A stretch of DNA of 64,000 bases from Trema orientale (GCA_002914845.1 JXTC01000217.1:179856-243855); one strand, 5' to 3'; positions 23,550-36,682 are shown, counted from the stretch's first letter. Made by a program: numbers and translations. The notes: generated from the letters alone by a model not told the origin.

Positions 23550-24779
23550 CAAAAAAGACTGGCTAAAGTTAAAAGGTTAACTCAAAACTGCTAGTGAGCC
23601 TAATTTCTTCTGACCCCAAACGCTATAGTTTATGGATAACTCATCATAACCTAGAAGATAAACCACCGGAGTCGAATGTGTGACTCATCTGATTGCCAGA
23701 ATTACCTTGTACTAGTGTGACAAGACATAAATTTTTCACCTTTCTAGTTTTTCAACCTAAATAACGCACAAATTGTAGCTATTGTAGCCTCATATTAGGC
23801 CCAGATCAGTGATCACATAGAGGCCCAACATCAAGCCCATATCGCACGTGAATGGATTTGATAGAATCTGATGACCGTATTAAAGTATCAATATTCACAT
23901 GGGATTGGAAGCACGATATATTCGGTGATATCTATTGGATTTACTACACCGTTTAAAACATAGGATCTTTTTCCATGTGCATTTTTATTGGCAGCCAAAC
24001 AATTATTCCCAAAAATAGAATCCAGTCAAAGTCCTAACGATGAGGGATATACATAAAAGAAATACTATTCACCTAATTTGGATACTTCTTACAATTATTT
24101 TGGTACCCTTCTGATAAAATATGAGATACTATTTCAACAGCCAAAGATTTTCCATTAAAGCCTAATTGGATTAAACAACAAGAATACATGCGCATAGTCT
24201 CCTAGAGATTCTCCTCTAATCACCTATATGTGTAAGTTCTCTGTATTCATTTGATCCCCTTTTTGCCTACGTGGTCTTTCACAATTACCTACTGGCTCCT
24301 TCAATGCACTTGGCCATAAACTGCCAAACTTTTAAAGCCATCTTTTTTGGTAGTATTTCTATTTGTTAATTGTTATTTTATTTTATTTTATTTTTCTCGG
24401 GACAAGATAACAGTTTTATTTTATTTTTCTCTAAGACTAGATACTTTCATACATTCAAGAAATTTCATTGAATACTGAAGTGTTATGATTCATGGATGAG
24501 GACGAAGCTTCCCTGTAAAGCGACGGTACGGTCCTACCATTAAAAAAATAAAAGAAAAATGTCCCCGTCATAATGTGAATCAGAGACGGTTGATTTAGTG
24601 TACTCGAGAGAACTAATATTTCCCTTCATTTTTATTTTCAGAATAAAATATATGACATCCATATACAGAGCACACTTCAGTAATTTCATTTCATACAATC
24701 ATATGTCTGAATCAATACAAATACCAAAAACCAAGAAAAAATTCTGAAGCGGCATTCGACAGTAGATTATATAATACAT
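23550..24779. other. Intergenic between MITE and EBF 3' end
   Basis: No gene is seen. Complexity is moderate, with no long open frame, no recognisable terminal repeats and no tRNA. Confidence 0.6.
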
Positions 24780-24783
24780 CATC

Positions 24784-25592
24784 TTATTTTATTATCATCA
24801 TTCAAAAGATACAGCGAATAAAAAAGGGTAGATACATGGTTCAATACATAATAATAAGGTTGCAGGGCACAACAGTCCAACAAACGAAGCCTGAAGAAGT
24901 AGGGCTTGGTGGAAGAAGAAAAAACAACCCCTCCAATAAAAGAGAGGGTTGTCATGGCAGACTAACATATAACCTGCTGCCACGGCCAAGCCCCAAAACA
25001 CTAGGCACCAAAAATTTGAACTGTCAAAAGCAACCAAAGAACACATGAACTCCAAGAACCTTAGCCTACCCTTCTGAGGAAGATAAGAGACCCAAACCAT
25101 CACGCAAAGAACCACAAGTTCAAAAACGTGAAAGACTCGGTAAAACCAACGATAAACCTGACTTAGAACTAGGAGCAGGGACTTCCAAGGATACAACAGC
25201 TTACAAGCATTTAAATGCAGGCAAGCAAAAACAGAAGCACCAGATACCTAGCAATACAAAAACCAGCACAAATGAAAAGAGATCCTAGATCCAGCGCCCA
25301 GAAGCGGACTTCTCAGGGAAATCTGGCCGAGAACAAAAAGACATCTCGTTACCGAGGGCCAAAAACAGATTTCCAGCAGCTGCAGGAAACCTGAAAAAAA
25401 GGGTTACGGCCACCCTCCCTGGAAAAGAAAACCCAGACACTAGATGACAAAAGACCCATAGCTGATGGACCCGAAAATACGAACTACTGCTACTCACAAA
25501 AGCTGACTAAAATTCTGCAATTTGCTGATTAATATTTCTCCCGCTGTTTCGTTTGCCATTCGCCCCCGAGAGCTCTTCACTTTCATTACCAC
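24784..25592 (-). promoter_or_regulatory. Long 3' UTR of the EBF gene with multiple poly-U tracts
   Basis: Downstream of the EBF stop the sequence stays unusually complex and GC-balanced for about 800 nt, unlike the intergenic background. It ends near AATAAA on the minus strand (24788-24793). In the mRNA sense it carries U-runs of 5-7 at 25394-25400, 25361-25365, 25335-25339, 25227-25231, 25010-25014 and 24919-24924. In Arabidopsis, EBF1/2 3' UTRs contain poly-U elements through which EIN2 represses translation. These tracts are candidates for the same function; that is inference. Open frames of 132 codons (24798-25196) and 70 codons (25285-25497) on this strand are treated as UTR shadows. 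Confidence 0.65.
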
Positions 25593-28143
25593 CTAGGAAA
25601 GGATGTCGCACCTCCAGAGATCCTCCACAAGGTGGTCTACTGTGCTGTTGCTGATTGCCTTGCAGTGCTGGAGATTTAGCCCCACGAGGGTCTGGCCCAT
25701 TTTTCCTAGGGCAGGCAAGCTCTTGTCGGATATCAAAGAGCAACCTGACATGGAAAGGATCTGCAGATTGAGATGGTTTGCTCGGGCCAAGGCTGAGACC
25801 CCAAAATCGGTGATTGTACATCTCGAGACATCAAGATCGCTAAGCAAACGGCAGTTATCTGCAATAGCTACCAAGCTTGCATCACTGATCTGCCTGCAAC
25901 CTTCAAGATTTAGCATTTCTAGAGTCCAGCCATGTGACTTGGCCATCGCTGAAACCACCTTGTCTGTGAGATTGACACAGCCACTAAGATTAACCTTTGC
26001 GAGACCAGCCTCACAGCTCTCAAGAAGTGAATGGAGACCAGCATCTGTAATTCCCTCAAGCCCACTAAAGTCCAGATGATGCAGCTGGGGGCACAGTTTT
26101 CCCAATACAGCCAGGCTAGAATTACCAAATCCAGGACAGTTACGAATGCACAAAGATCGCAAAGACTCGCATAAAGACAATTGGGACAATCCCACATTCA
26201 AGTCCTTGATTCCCAAGCAGTATACGAGAGAAACAGCCTTCAATTTTGTACCACAGTTCAAAAGAGAACCAAAAAACCCAAACTGGGTGATCCTGTGGCA
26301 CTCCTCCAATTGAAGGCTCTCAAGTGATCCTGCAGACTTGGCAAAAGAGACCAATCCATTGTCGGATACAGATACACACTTGCGCAGGCAAAACTGCTTC
26401 AAATTTGGGCAACCCTTTCCTGCTGCTTCAAGCCCCATATCTGTTACCCCTTGACAGGATGTGATTGTTAAGGATTTCAACTTCTGAAGCCCTTGACCAT
26501 TTCCCATGATCCAGAAGCCTCTCTCACCCACATTAGGGAGGCTGGTAAGGACTAGATCTGTGATTGCCTTGCCATAATGTCCAATAACAGCGAGAGATGC
26601 ATCACTGATGTTCAAAGCCTGAAGCTTCACTTTCGTCAGGACATAAGAAGTGGCAGATACCAGGCTTGCAATCCCTTGATCCCCAACAAGGGGGCAGTTA
26701 TTGATTGAAATTCTTTTCAAGTTAGGGCAGCTCCGTCCAACAGCTTGCAAGCCTGCGTTGCCAATGTTTGAACAGGACTCCATGGTTAATTCGGTCAAAT
26801 TAGGACAGTTCTTTGCAATAGCAAACAAAGCCTTGTCAGAGATTGCAGGACACTGGCTAAGGTCCAGCTTCTCTAAAAGATGACATCCATCAGCAATCTC
26901 ACAAAGACCTTCATCTCCAACAGAAGTCAAGTTCCACAAAGAAAGAACCCTTAGAGAAGGACAACCACGGGCAATTGCCTTGAGGCCAACGTCTGTCACT
27001 CCACAACCAGAATTGCTTCCTCGAATAACAAGTTTCCCCAGCCCTCCTCGGCTAGCAGTTCCAACTGCAATCGCAGCAAGTCTAACATCTGTAGCCTTCT
27101 TTCCTTCCAAGCTCCTGGAAAGGTATCCTTCACTCTCAATATCCTGATCTTCACCCTTCTTTTCGGTAATATCTTCCTCGGACTTCGAAGATAGGGCAGC
27201 TTTCTCACTGCATAATTCCTCCCCACGGATGTTGCTCAAGAGCATAAGCCACCGCCTTGAAACAGAGGCACAAGTACTCCTTTCCTCACCAGGCAACCGT
27301 CTGAAGATCTCAAAGAGGCACTCATCCGGCAGAACATCAATAGAGGCTTTCTTCTTCTTCTGAGACCTCTCTTCAGTGAAAACAAATGGAGCACTGATGC
27401 GAGATCTCTTCCGCAAAGGAAAATAGACATCCACATGATTACCAAGGGACAAAAAGAGACTGGGCTCCTTGGGGTTTGAGTATATCGACCCCCCAGGGCA
27501 AAAATCATCATTACCTGAGAAATCAGAACCAAAACTTACTCAGTCTATCAAAGTTCCACACGATCCTTAACTTGTGATAAATATTTCTTAAAAAACAAAA
27601 CAAAATTGAAATAGAGAAAAAAAGAGTAATCATCCCAGTTCACTATTTGCTTATTTTCCTTAAATATCACATCTTCCTAACATAAATTCACAGAGCACAA
27701 GGAACCTAATCTTTTAAAGATTTCTTATCAGATTTACAGATATCAACGATAATCAAACTGGTAACCATCTCTGACAACCATAAATTTCTTAACGAAACAT
27801 GTTGAAGTACCCCCCAAAATAGATAAATCCCAAACTTTCATCTACTAATTTAGATAAACAACAACCCATAGCCTAAAAAAACTAGAAATTTTCATCAAAC
27901 AAATCAATCATATTCCCAATAACCCAAAAGTTTCTGAAAATTTATCCCCATATATCACTTTTTTCATAATAAAATCAAAACTCAACTAATAAACCAAGAA
28001 GATCTCTCAAAATCAAAAAAACCATGTACTGATCTATAATATTATATCCAATATAAAGCAGAATCAGAATAAACTAAGCTAAAAACATGTAATTTAGGTC
28101 AAAAAATCGAGGACTTACCAGTGAAACCAAAGATCTTCGACAT
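25593..28143 (-). CDS. EBF1: EIN3-binding F-box protein (EBF1/EBF2), 648 aa, two coding exons
   Basis: Exon 1 is 28119-28143 (25 nt, MSKIFGFT and one base). Exon 2 is 27514-25593. The intron is GT-AG (GTAAGTCC ... TTTCTCAG), and joining the exons gives MSKIFGFTGNDDFCPGGSIY, which matches the usual EBF start and length. Residues about 67-105 are the F-box (IDVLPDECLFEIFRRL). From about 140 to the end are some 16-18 leucine-rich repeats of the CC type (CPNLTELTMESC, GITDAGLHSLLESC and similar). The C-terminus WRCDILS is the family hallmark. The protein is the substrate receptor of an SCF ubiquitin ligase that targets EIN3/EIL factors for degradation, damping ethylene responses in the nucleus (family knowledge). 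A start inside exon 2 (27452) would need a TTG codon and would lose the conserved N-terminus, so it was rejected. EBF1 versus EBF2 cannot be decided. Confidence 0.96.
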
Positions 28144-28520
28144 GGGTAGTGCTCAAAAAACCCCGAGAGGTCGAAACTGCGGAGATTACCAGCGAAGAAC
28201 CCTCCAAAGAAGGCAAAAAAGACAGAGCCGAAGAAGATTAGGGCAACCAAGGCGACGTCGTATAGAGATTCAAAGCAGAGATGCATGAGAGAGAAAGAGA
28301 GAGATTGAAGCTACAAGGTCATGGAAGAAAACCCTAAAAGATAGGGCAAAAAAAAAAAAAAATTGTGATGGACTAAACAGGAAATGAAAGGTGCGTGTTG
28401 GTCTATTGGGAGCTTTTATTGCAAGAGGAATGAGGTTACGGTACACTACCATACACCCTAGTGTAACCCACATACAATGTATTTGAGCATAGAAGTGGGT
28501 TTTCCATGTAATATTCTCCC
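28144..28520 (-). promoter_or_regulatory. 5' UTR and proximal promoter of the EBF gene
   Basis: C/T-rich leader-like sequence on the minus strand runs upstream of the ATG to about 28340 (TCTCTCTTTCTCTC at 28287-28302). The presumed promoter lies beyond. An ATGTAT word at 28479-28484 (+ strand) resembles the core of EIN3 binding sites (ATGTA). EBF genes are direct EIN3 targets, but one hexamer is weak evidence. Confidence 0.4.
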
Positions 28521-28875
28521 ACCTAATGGAAAACCATAAACCGCCTCGTGGTTTTAGCTTTTTCCATTTTTTTTTTTCAATAAAAGAAGAAAATTGGGAT
28601 TGTTTGGATGCTAGGTTAAGTTTTAGGATGTTTGGATATAGGGATAGAAGTCGTGGTTCAATTCAAAACGAGTACAAATTGAAATAATTAGGTTCATTTG
28701 CGAGTGTAAATGTCAATTCAAGTCAACTAACGGCTGTTGCTTCTTTTCTTGCATCATAACTTGCACTGTGTTTATTTGACACAAAAAAAGGGGTAAGAAA
28801 ATGACGTTGGCTATTTGGCCTGTGTATTTGTTTTGTTTCACTTTCTTCTTCCTTTTTTTCATCATTTTTAATCAA

Positions 28876-29170
28876 GGAGTAATCCTAAAAACACCTTATG
28901 TATGGTTTGCTACACTCTTTATTGTGCTCTCATAGTTTCACTGCTTGACATGTGGATTCCATTATGATTTGTTGCATTATTAAAATATCAAACTGGATGG
29001 TAAAAGTTACGTGTCAGACAATAAAACTAAAAAATATAAAAGAGTATGAGAAAAAAAGTGTATTTAGCACTCATCTTAAAAAAATAGAAGAGATATCTTT
29101 TAGTTTTATGAGAACAAATGCTAAACATGGTATTTAATCATAATAGAGGGGGCCTTTTTGGGATTATCCC
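28876..29170. mobile_element. Possible MITE with ~20 bp terminal inverted repeats
   Basis: GGAGTAATCCTAAAAACACC at the left pairs with GGGATAATCCCAAAAAGGCC read inward from the right. No convincing target duplication was found. The interior is AT-rich and non-coding. Confidence 0.4.
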
Positions 29171-29174
29171 TTTT

Positions 29175-30298
29175 ATTAATGATGTGTGTCAAATTTTTCA
29201 AGCAAAAAATGGATAAAAATTGAATTGGTAATACTTTAATCACTTGATTAGTATGGATAATTTACTGCCAAAATTATTACCTTTTGAGATTTTTTTCTCA
29301 TAAATAAAAAAACCTCTTAAAGATACTGCCTTTTGTGAGAAATCCACCATTGAACTTTTTGTGAGACATCCACCATTGAAATCCATTGATTTTGGTTTCA
29401 TTTTAAGGCAACAAATGTAATTTCAATTTTCTACATAAGTATGATGTAATTTTTAGTTTTTGCATAAGAACAAAACAAATGATTAATAATATGGAGACCA
29501 AATACCTAATGCGATATCTATTTCCACTATTATCTTATTTTAATGGAATCACATTATTAAAGTTTAGTGGTTGAGATAGATGTCACATCATATGGTGTCT
29601 CTAGCATTATTCAAAAGGAATTTTTTTAGATCTTGCTATCTTTTTACATAGACTTTATCTTTCACCTCTTTCTACTCATGCCTATCCAGATTTCTACTCT
29701 ATCAGAAAGGGAAATCCTAATATCTCTTTTTTGTGGTATGATTTTTATTTCATCATTTTTTTTTATGTTTCAATAATCATTCTACACACGTGAATAATAT
29801 GAAAATTTCGTCCCACATAATTATAGATATGAGAGTTTTATTGGTTTCTATCAAATTTATATTATTGTGTATTTTTTTTTTTTTTTTACTTATAAGGTCC
29901 ATATTTGGAAGAATTTATCGAAAATCAGTTTATCCAGTAATGAATAAAAAACTTTTGTGGAGTTTATACAATGGGGTAAGGCCTACTTGAAGAGCCCTAG
30001 CGAATAATCTGGGGTTAGAAGCCCTTACGGCAATGTTTAGAAAGATATACCACTTTGGTCTCCCCTTCCCACCTTTTCTTTTTTTTTTTTTTTTTAAAAA
30101 AAAAAAGAAAGAAGAATCTCTCATATGCCACTCGTTGGATTTTGTGTTTCCTCTCTAATAGTAAGTAGAATACTAGCATCTTCGATTAATTTTTTTTTTT
30201 ATGGTTCGATTTTGGCATCGGATTAGTTATTTTAACTTAATTACTTTATTAAAGTAAAAGGTTCATCTAACAGTATAACATTACTTCAATGTTAAGCC
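29175..30298. other. Intergenic, no gene seen
   Basis: AT-rich sequence with a [25 protein letters not shown] run near 29870 and a purine/pyrimidine flip (T-run then A-run) at 30079-30107 that could form a hairpin. No gene or defined element. Confidence 0.6.
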
Positions 30299-30301
30299 TA
30301 A

Positions 30302-31213
30302 GGCTATATTTGGTATAGAAAAAAGAGAATGGAAATAAAAGGTACGAGTGAAAAATGAGAGCAAGGGAGATATGTGTTAATTGGTAGGAGAATATTTGCT
30401 TTTTTATATATTGCAGTTTCACTATTTGTTTAGTTTATAGCTTACGTTTTATTTATTATCAATATTAACCTTCAAATTTAAAACTTATAACAAATTTGTA
30501 CCATTTCTATATCAAATACCAATTTTGATATTTGAGTTGATAAAAATATCATTTAAACTTTAAATTAACACAACTATTTAAAAAGTAATTTAAATTTTAA
30601 ACTTGGTTTGTAATGAATGTAAAAAAAATTCTTGGATTTTGTAATTTTTGTCATTTTTTAGTTATTAATTTTAATTAGTTTTAAATTTAATTATTTTTTA
30701 ACATACGTCTTTAAAGTTCAAAAAGGAATTTTACTAAACTCAATTGTCAGAATTATTGTTTAACCATAGAGGGTATAAATTTCTTACATATTTTTAATAT
30801 GAAAGTCAATATTGATAACAATCAAAATACAAGATATAAATTGAATAAACGGTCAAAATACAAGGTATAAAATATGTTATTTTCCTTTTAATAGGAGATA
30901 GTATTAGATGGATCAAAAAAATGAGAATAGAAGAAACAAGTGTGGCCCCACCATATTCTAAACTCTCCAAATTGAAAGGATAAATAGAGATAAAATTTGT
31001 AACGTAGACTTAGAAGACAATTACTAGTTTGTTATTAATTTGAAACTAAAATAATATTATTTAAAACAATAAATTGTAATTTCACCAAATACTAATTTTC
31101 TCTCGTTCTTTTATAATAAACAAATAATGGAAAAACATTTTACTTTCTATATATCCTATTTTCTATCTCTCATATTTTTTCTTTTCTTCTCCCCTCTAGA
31201 CCTAATAAAGCCT
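30302..31213. mobile_element. Tourist-like element, ~0.9 kb
   Basis: The left end GGCTATATTTGGTATAG and the right end read inward AGGCTTTATTAGGTCTAG form an imperfect inverted repeat flanked by TAA (30299-30301 and 31214-31216). AGAAAAAAGAGAATGG near the left and GGGAGAAGAAAAG near the right mirror each other. There is no transposase frame. Confidence 0.5.
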
Positions 31214-31764
31214 TAACAAAAATCCTTAGACAATATTTATGGGAAGTTACCTTTAGAAAAATAATAACTTTTGTGTATTAATTATGCTATGTACCACTTA
31301 AGTCTTAAACATAGAGTTTTCTTTTTTTTTTTTTTTAAATATGGAACATAGAGCTTAAAGCTTAGGAAATATATACATGTTTATAGGCCATGGATGTCTA
31401 TATATATATATACATACATATATTATCATAGGTACTTTTATGGAAGAAAAGAAAGGCATAGTACTAGGGATATAACATAGAATTCCCAAAAAAATAAAAT
31501 AAAATAAAATAATAGGACGCGGAAAAGATTTGGTGCAGTGAATTAGACCCCGTATGAAACGGGAAGTAGTCATAAGGCATAGGGCTACCCTACCACCAAA
31601 GTGAGAGGAATCGTGTCGTGTCCACTCATTCTGAAATCTCATCCCAAAATTGAAACCAAAACCTTAATTTAATTCTATTATTAAAAAATACACTCCTCTC
31701 CTCGTGGTAGGGAAACAACGTGGAACTATATTTTATTATTTATTATTATTCTTCATTTATTATT

Positions 31765-31947
31765 GAATAATACTATGAGGCACCGTACAATGTCTAACAC
31801 TACATGATAAGACTGTTTGTTATTGGATGATTATAATTAAATTTTAGGTGGGATTTGTATAGGACCAATCTATTAATTATAATCACCTAATAACAGACTA
31901 CCATATCATGTGATGCTGGACATCATTAATATCCCATAACATTGCTT
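31765..31947. mobile_element. 183 bp MITE, copy A of a local pair
   Basis: The left end GAATAATACTATGAGGCAC pairs with AAGCAATGTTATGGGATAT read inward from the right. The inner arms GTTTGTTATTGGATGATTAT and GTCTGTTATTAGGTGATTAT continue the stem. Flanks TTTATTATT (31756-31764) and ATTATTATT (31948-31956) agree at 8 of 9 bases, though in simple sequence. It has the same length and the same arms as the element at 33379-33561. Confidence 0.75.
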
Positions 31948-31956
31948 ATTATTATT

Positions 31957-33369
31957 TGCCCCATACTCTTTCTATACTTTGTGTCTTCAATTCAATCATT
32001 TCACTTTATCCTCCCATAATAATAATAATTAATAATCATTTATTTACTTTGAAGCTATGTTTTTGTCAACTGCAATAGTTATCAACTAAAGGATTAATAC
32101 ATGTATGATATCAAAGAAAACAATATTAGACATCACAGATGGTAAGGAAAGTAAGAAATATATATTCAATTTGATTTAGTTGGAATTCATTTAATTGGAC
32201 CCATTGGCATATATAGAGTTAGAAGTGCAATTAAATAGAAAAATATTAAACATCACCACCAATTTTTTTTTTTGGAAAAGAAAAAGGGTTAAGAACTGTC
32301 TTATTTATTAGTTATGTGAGTCTAATAGTTGCTATATAAATCTGTAATAATTGATTGGAAAATAGTATGTCGATTATTAATCTTACTGTTGACATTTATA
32401 ATTATGAAAACTTTAGAGGAATAAATCCCTTGAAAGTGAATTCTGAACAAAGCCTAAGTTTTAAAATTCTTTGTAAAATAGTTTTTTTATATTATCAGAT
32501 ATAGTATTAAGCATAGTCGAATATGTAGTTGAGTATAATTAAGTACTGTCGATAAAGACTATTTTACAAATAAATTAAAAACATACATTTTTTCTACAAA
32601 TATGTGTTTTAAAAGATACCACTCTTTTGCCAATTGATCCTATTATTATTGCTTAAATAAATAAAAGGTCTTTTATACCATATTGCTTCACGAATAGGGG
32701 GCACGCACACTCGGCTGGCTAGAAATCTTAGGGAGAAATAATTATATGTTCATTGAATCATTCAATCACATTAGTTTATTCTGATCAACTTGCTAATTTT
32801 CCTAGTAAAAAACCAAGACCAAGACTAAGACCAAGACCACTTGTTCATTTTCCTAATGTTTCCAACTCATCCAACATGGCAGTTGCATGTGTATATCTCA
32901 TCCATTATCTAGGAAACTCCTTACCTTATACACACACTTTTTCTTTATTTATTTATTCTAATTATTATTTTTATTATTATGGTTACTTGTACCCTTATAC
33001 AGCCCCTCTAGTACTTCTTTTTCACTCTCTTTAAAAAAAAAAAAAATAAAACATTTTACTGGATATAAACACATTCCCGATTCCTAGTTGCATGTATTTT
33101 AAACAAAATTATTTACAAGCATAAGTTGATCTAGTCTTATGGTGCACTAGTACTATACTCCAAGGTTCGAGATTCCAGCTGTACATGTACATCCATGTAA
33201 TCAAAATCCTCCCACATAATGCGAAAACCAAAGGCATATTTAGCGATCAAAATAGGCAAAAACATAGCAAGTGGGCCGGTTTATCACTATATTAAGTTGA
33301 GTAAGATTAAATAATGGACTTAATTTATTTATATACTAATTTTATTGTTTAGCCTTTACCATGCAACCC
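31957..33369. other. Intergenic, no gene seen
   Basis: AT-rich. At 33125-33178 a GATCTAGTCTTATGGTG ... GGTTCGAGATTCC pair loosely resembles polymerase III A and B boxes; it is too weak to call. The open frame at 32753-33034 is not supported by splice sites or family resemblance. Confidence 0.55.
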
Positions 33370-33378
33370 ATAATATAA

Positions 33379-33561
33379 GAATAATGCTATAGGGCACTAG
33401 TGGTGCTCAGCACACAGTGATGTGTCAGTTTGTCACTGGTTAATCATAATTATAATTTAAGTGGGGCCCATGTGGGACCCAGTTTGTTAATTAAATCATC
33501 CAGTGACAAACAGACATGTCACTGCAGTGCTGGGCACCACTAGTGCCCCATAGCATTGCTC
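33379..33561. mobile_element. 183 bp MITE, copy B, with perfect 9 bp TSD
   Basis: Flanked by identical ATAATATAA (33370-33378 and 33562-33570). The left end GAATAATGCTATAGGGCACT and the right end read inward GAGCAATGCTATGGGGCACT are near-identical. The pairing runs on through AGTGGTG(C/T)(C/T)CAGCA and GTTTGTCACTGG, giving arms of about 65 bp. The 9 bp duplication indicates mobilisation by a Mutator-like transposase. It is less diverged between arms than copy A, so probably younger. Confidence 0.9.
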
Positions 33562-33570
33562 ATAATATAA

Positions 33571-35662
33571 CCTCGTCAAAGTATTTTTATTGGAAGTCAC
33601 TTCTCCCAACGTTGAAACTTAAAAATCATTGGAAATCCGAAAGTTCCATTGAACCACTCCAACGTACTTAAAAAAATAAATAAATAAAAGAAGCAGCCTA
33701 AAGCAGCTTAATTGGTCACCTTCTACGATACGTCGACGGCTTCATTTTCAAGCTTCAAAGCATCTAAGTTTCTACTTTGAAGTCCAATATCTTGCTAAAC
33801 CTCAAACCCATAGGCAACTAGGTATAGTTCCAGTTAATTAATTTCCAAATTTTAAGATGACCATTTCTTTTTTATTTTGTTTTTGCCAATTTTGAATCTG
33901 TTGTCTATTTTTGTCCTCTTATTTTTCTTTTTTCGTGTTTTTTTTTTTTTTTACTTTTATTTATTTTTTCACCATTCTTTTTCTAGCTACGTACGTTTGC
34001 CACAAAGGTTAATATTATAATCAAAGATAAAAACCTTCTTTTGAGATTAATAGGATATTCTCAAAAGGGAAAGTATATATGGTACCAATTAAAGACCATT
34101 TTTCTAACTGGAATGTCCTATTCAAGGCCTATTATTCACCCGTTAGAGTCTCTTTTTAAGAACTTAAGCTGACAGCACATTCTTAATAACTTCAACTGCT
34201 ACCCATAGATTTTAAAGTCAATGCATATATGTGAAGAAAATATGTGAAAACAATGTGTCTGGCCATAGCTATAGATCACTAATGATACGATTATTAGACT
34301 AAGAGAGAGGGTCCACAGCAACAAAAGCCAAGCTGGAGATATAAGGTGAGGTGCTAATACATGAACATTTGGGCATGTGATGCGTGTACAACATAAATTA
34401 TGTATACCATATCCATGAATCGTATGGATAGATGTATATATATATACACACACATATATGTAGTTGTACAATTGGGGCCGCACGAACTCTGATATGCGAC
34501 ACAAGTTCATTACGACTGGCTTAGGTTTTGTTGGAGTGTATTAATATAGAAAGTTTTTATTAGTTATTAGTTAATTCATCTCGATTAGGCGGTCATTATG
34601 ACTAGAAAATATTTAAAGTTTAGCATTGCTGTTAATTAACACACAAATATTCAACCATATCAATTCTCAATTCTCATGTAAAACAAATAAAAACGAAAAA
34701 ATTGTCGGTAAATTTGGACATTTCATGTAATGAGAGTCTCTAGTTATTATACTTGGGTCAATCGATTTTCTATTGATTGGGACAAAAAGAAGATATTACA
34801 TTTCTTTTTTAGAGAAAAAATATTATTTCATGTTGCAATAATTCTTATTACATTTTTACCAGACCAGATACATAGAGTTCTTTTTTTTTTTTCCATTATA
34901 CTTTTGGAGTCGGAGTACATTTTTGGTGTGATTAAGGTTAAGCCTATTATAATTTAAATTGTATATATAAATAAATACTATACATTGTTAAAAATTGCCA
35001 ACTAATTAATTAAGTTACCAGTCAGTATAGTGCCAAAACTTTTAAATTAGCTTGTAGTGCCAAATAGGGGCATTTTCGCATTGATAATGAGGGTACTTTA
35101 AGAGAATTTGATTAACTATATCTTTTATTTTAAACTTTTTAATACTTTTGTGACTTATCATATGATCTATAATTAAGTCTTGAAAAAACGTAGCGGTTAA
35201 TTAAATTGTAGTGCTAGTGCAGAGAGTATGAGTGCATGGTTATTATTAAGATTATCATCTTCAGGTTCAATATAATTCTAATTCAAAATGCCACAACTTT
35301 GGTATATAATATTAGCATTATTAATTCTTACTCGATCACATATTGATATAGACTTGGGATATCATTAAAAGATAGCTGTAAACTCAAGCATTCTAAATTC
35401 AAACTCCTATAAATAAATTAAACAAAAAAAAAAAAATCCCCGGAACTCTTCGCTGATAAAATTTGTGGCCACCTCAAGCACAATAATTTATTTACGAAAA
35501 AAAGATCCTTTTATTATCAAAGGAAAAATAGGGAAAAACAAAGACTATATTCAACTCATTTTGACCCACTTGCGTGCCCCACCTGCTGCTGCACTGTCTT
35601 TCTATGTATTTCCTGGCAAGCATCATTCATGTCTCCTCTAGCTATACTTGAATTTCTTTTAG

Positions 35663-35713
<51 letters not shown>

Positions 35714-36680
35714 GCCCTCAAACCTATCCCATTTATAATTGCAAGTGCATATATATACATTTTTTTTAATGCATATGTAAATTAATTTGACTAATATAGT
35801 TCCAATACACCACCGGGTTTCATGACAACTTTTGAAAAAAAAAAAAATCTATTTTGTGCACCGCATATTGATTAAATATACCAATTAATAAGTATGGGTT
35901 TCCATTATGATAGGTAGATACAATTCTTTAGATCCGGTTGGGTTTAATTAAGCAGCTAAAACCAGCAACTTGAGCTATAATCATAATTTGTTCAACGCTA
36001 AGACAAAAGTGGAAACATCATTATGAGTATTATTTTAACCGATATTGGTACCAAAATGAAGACCCCAAGAGGTATGTATGGGTAGCCAGCCCTAGTTTAG
36101 GGAAATTATTATTTATTCACCACTAATTAGATCAGATATCTATTGATCAATGAAAAGGGTCTTAATATTCTCATTCTCCTATTGACTTGACTCATAATTG
36201 GCTTGGTGTACATGCCGTGTGTATGGTGCCGGGAACAATTAAAGTGACATTCTTGAAAATAAAATAAAATGGTTATAATAATATTCAAAATGATGATATA
36301 AACAATTCGATATTTCATCAAATAAATCACAATCTTTTCTTCTAATTAATTTTCAGTAATATGTTTCCATTTTGGTAAAACTAAAAACCTTGGTATCTCT
36401 TTTGGTTTGGGGAAATTCCAAATTGTATTGCCAGTCTTATGGCAAATGATTTACCTTCTTAATATCAATTTTCTTTTCTTTAAAAAAAAAAAAAAACTTG
36501 CTATGTCATGTGAAGTTTCATTGTATTTGTAATGAGTTTCTATAAGCAAAAGTTTATTTATTTATTTATTTTAATGACTTAGGTTCTATTAGCAAGAGTT
36601 GAGTGAGATAAATGAATTTTCAAATAATGCTGACTAGCTATTTGATAATTTTTGGCCTCAAATTTAGTATATGACCAAAC
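33571..36680. other. Intergenic, no gene seen; long (TC)n at 35667-35710
   Basis: AT-rich, with an uninterrupted (TC)n microsatellite at 35667-35710. Open frames here (for example 34199-34510) are low complexity and lack any recognisable family. Confidence 0.6.
35667..35710. repeat. (TC)n microsatellite, 22 units
   Basis: An uninterrupted TC dinucleotide run of about 44 bp. Confidence 0.95.
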
Positions 36681-36682
36681 TG

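Noticed and set aside
24486-24530. Hammerhead-ribozyme-like words (GGATGAGGACGAAGC)
   Set aside because: The invariant CUGANGA and GAAA core elements are not both present, and no flanking helices form.
24798-25196. 132-codon open frame on the minus strand
   Set aside because: It lies wholly in the EBF 3' UTR, with Phe/Leu/Trp/Cys-rich composition typical of a frame through U-rich RNA. It has no splice-linked partner and no known family.
25593-27452. EBF read as a single-exon protein of 619 residues
   Set aside because: That frame begins at a TTG, not an ATG. Extending to the acceptor at 27514 and joining the 28119-28143 exon gives the conserved family N-terminus.
33125-33178. Second tRNA/SINE-like A and B box pair
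   Set aside because: The box A match is poor and no stem structure or tail is seen.
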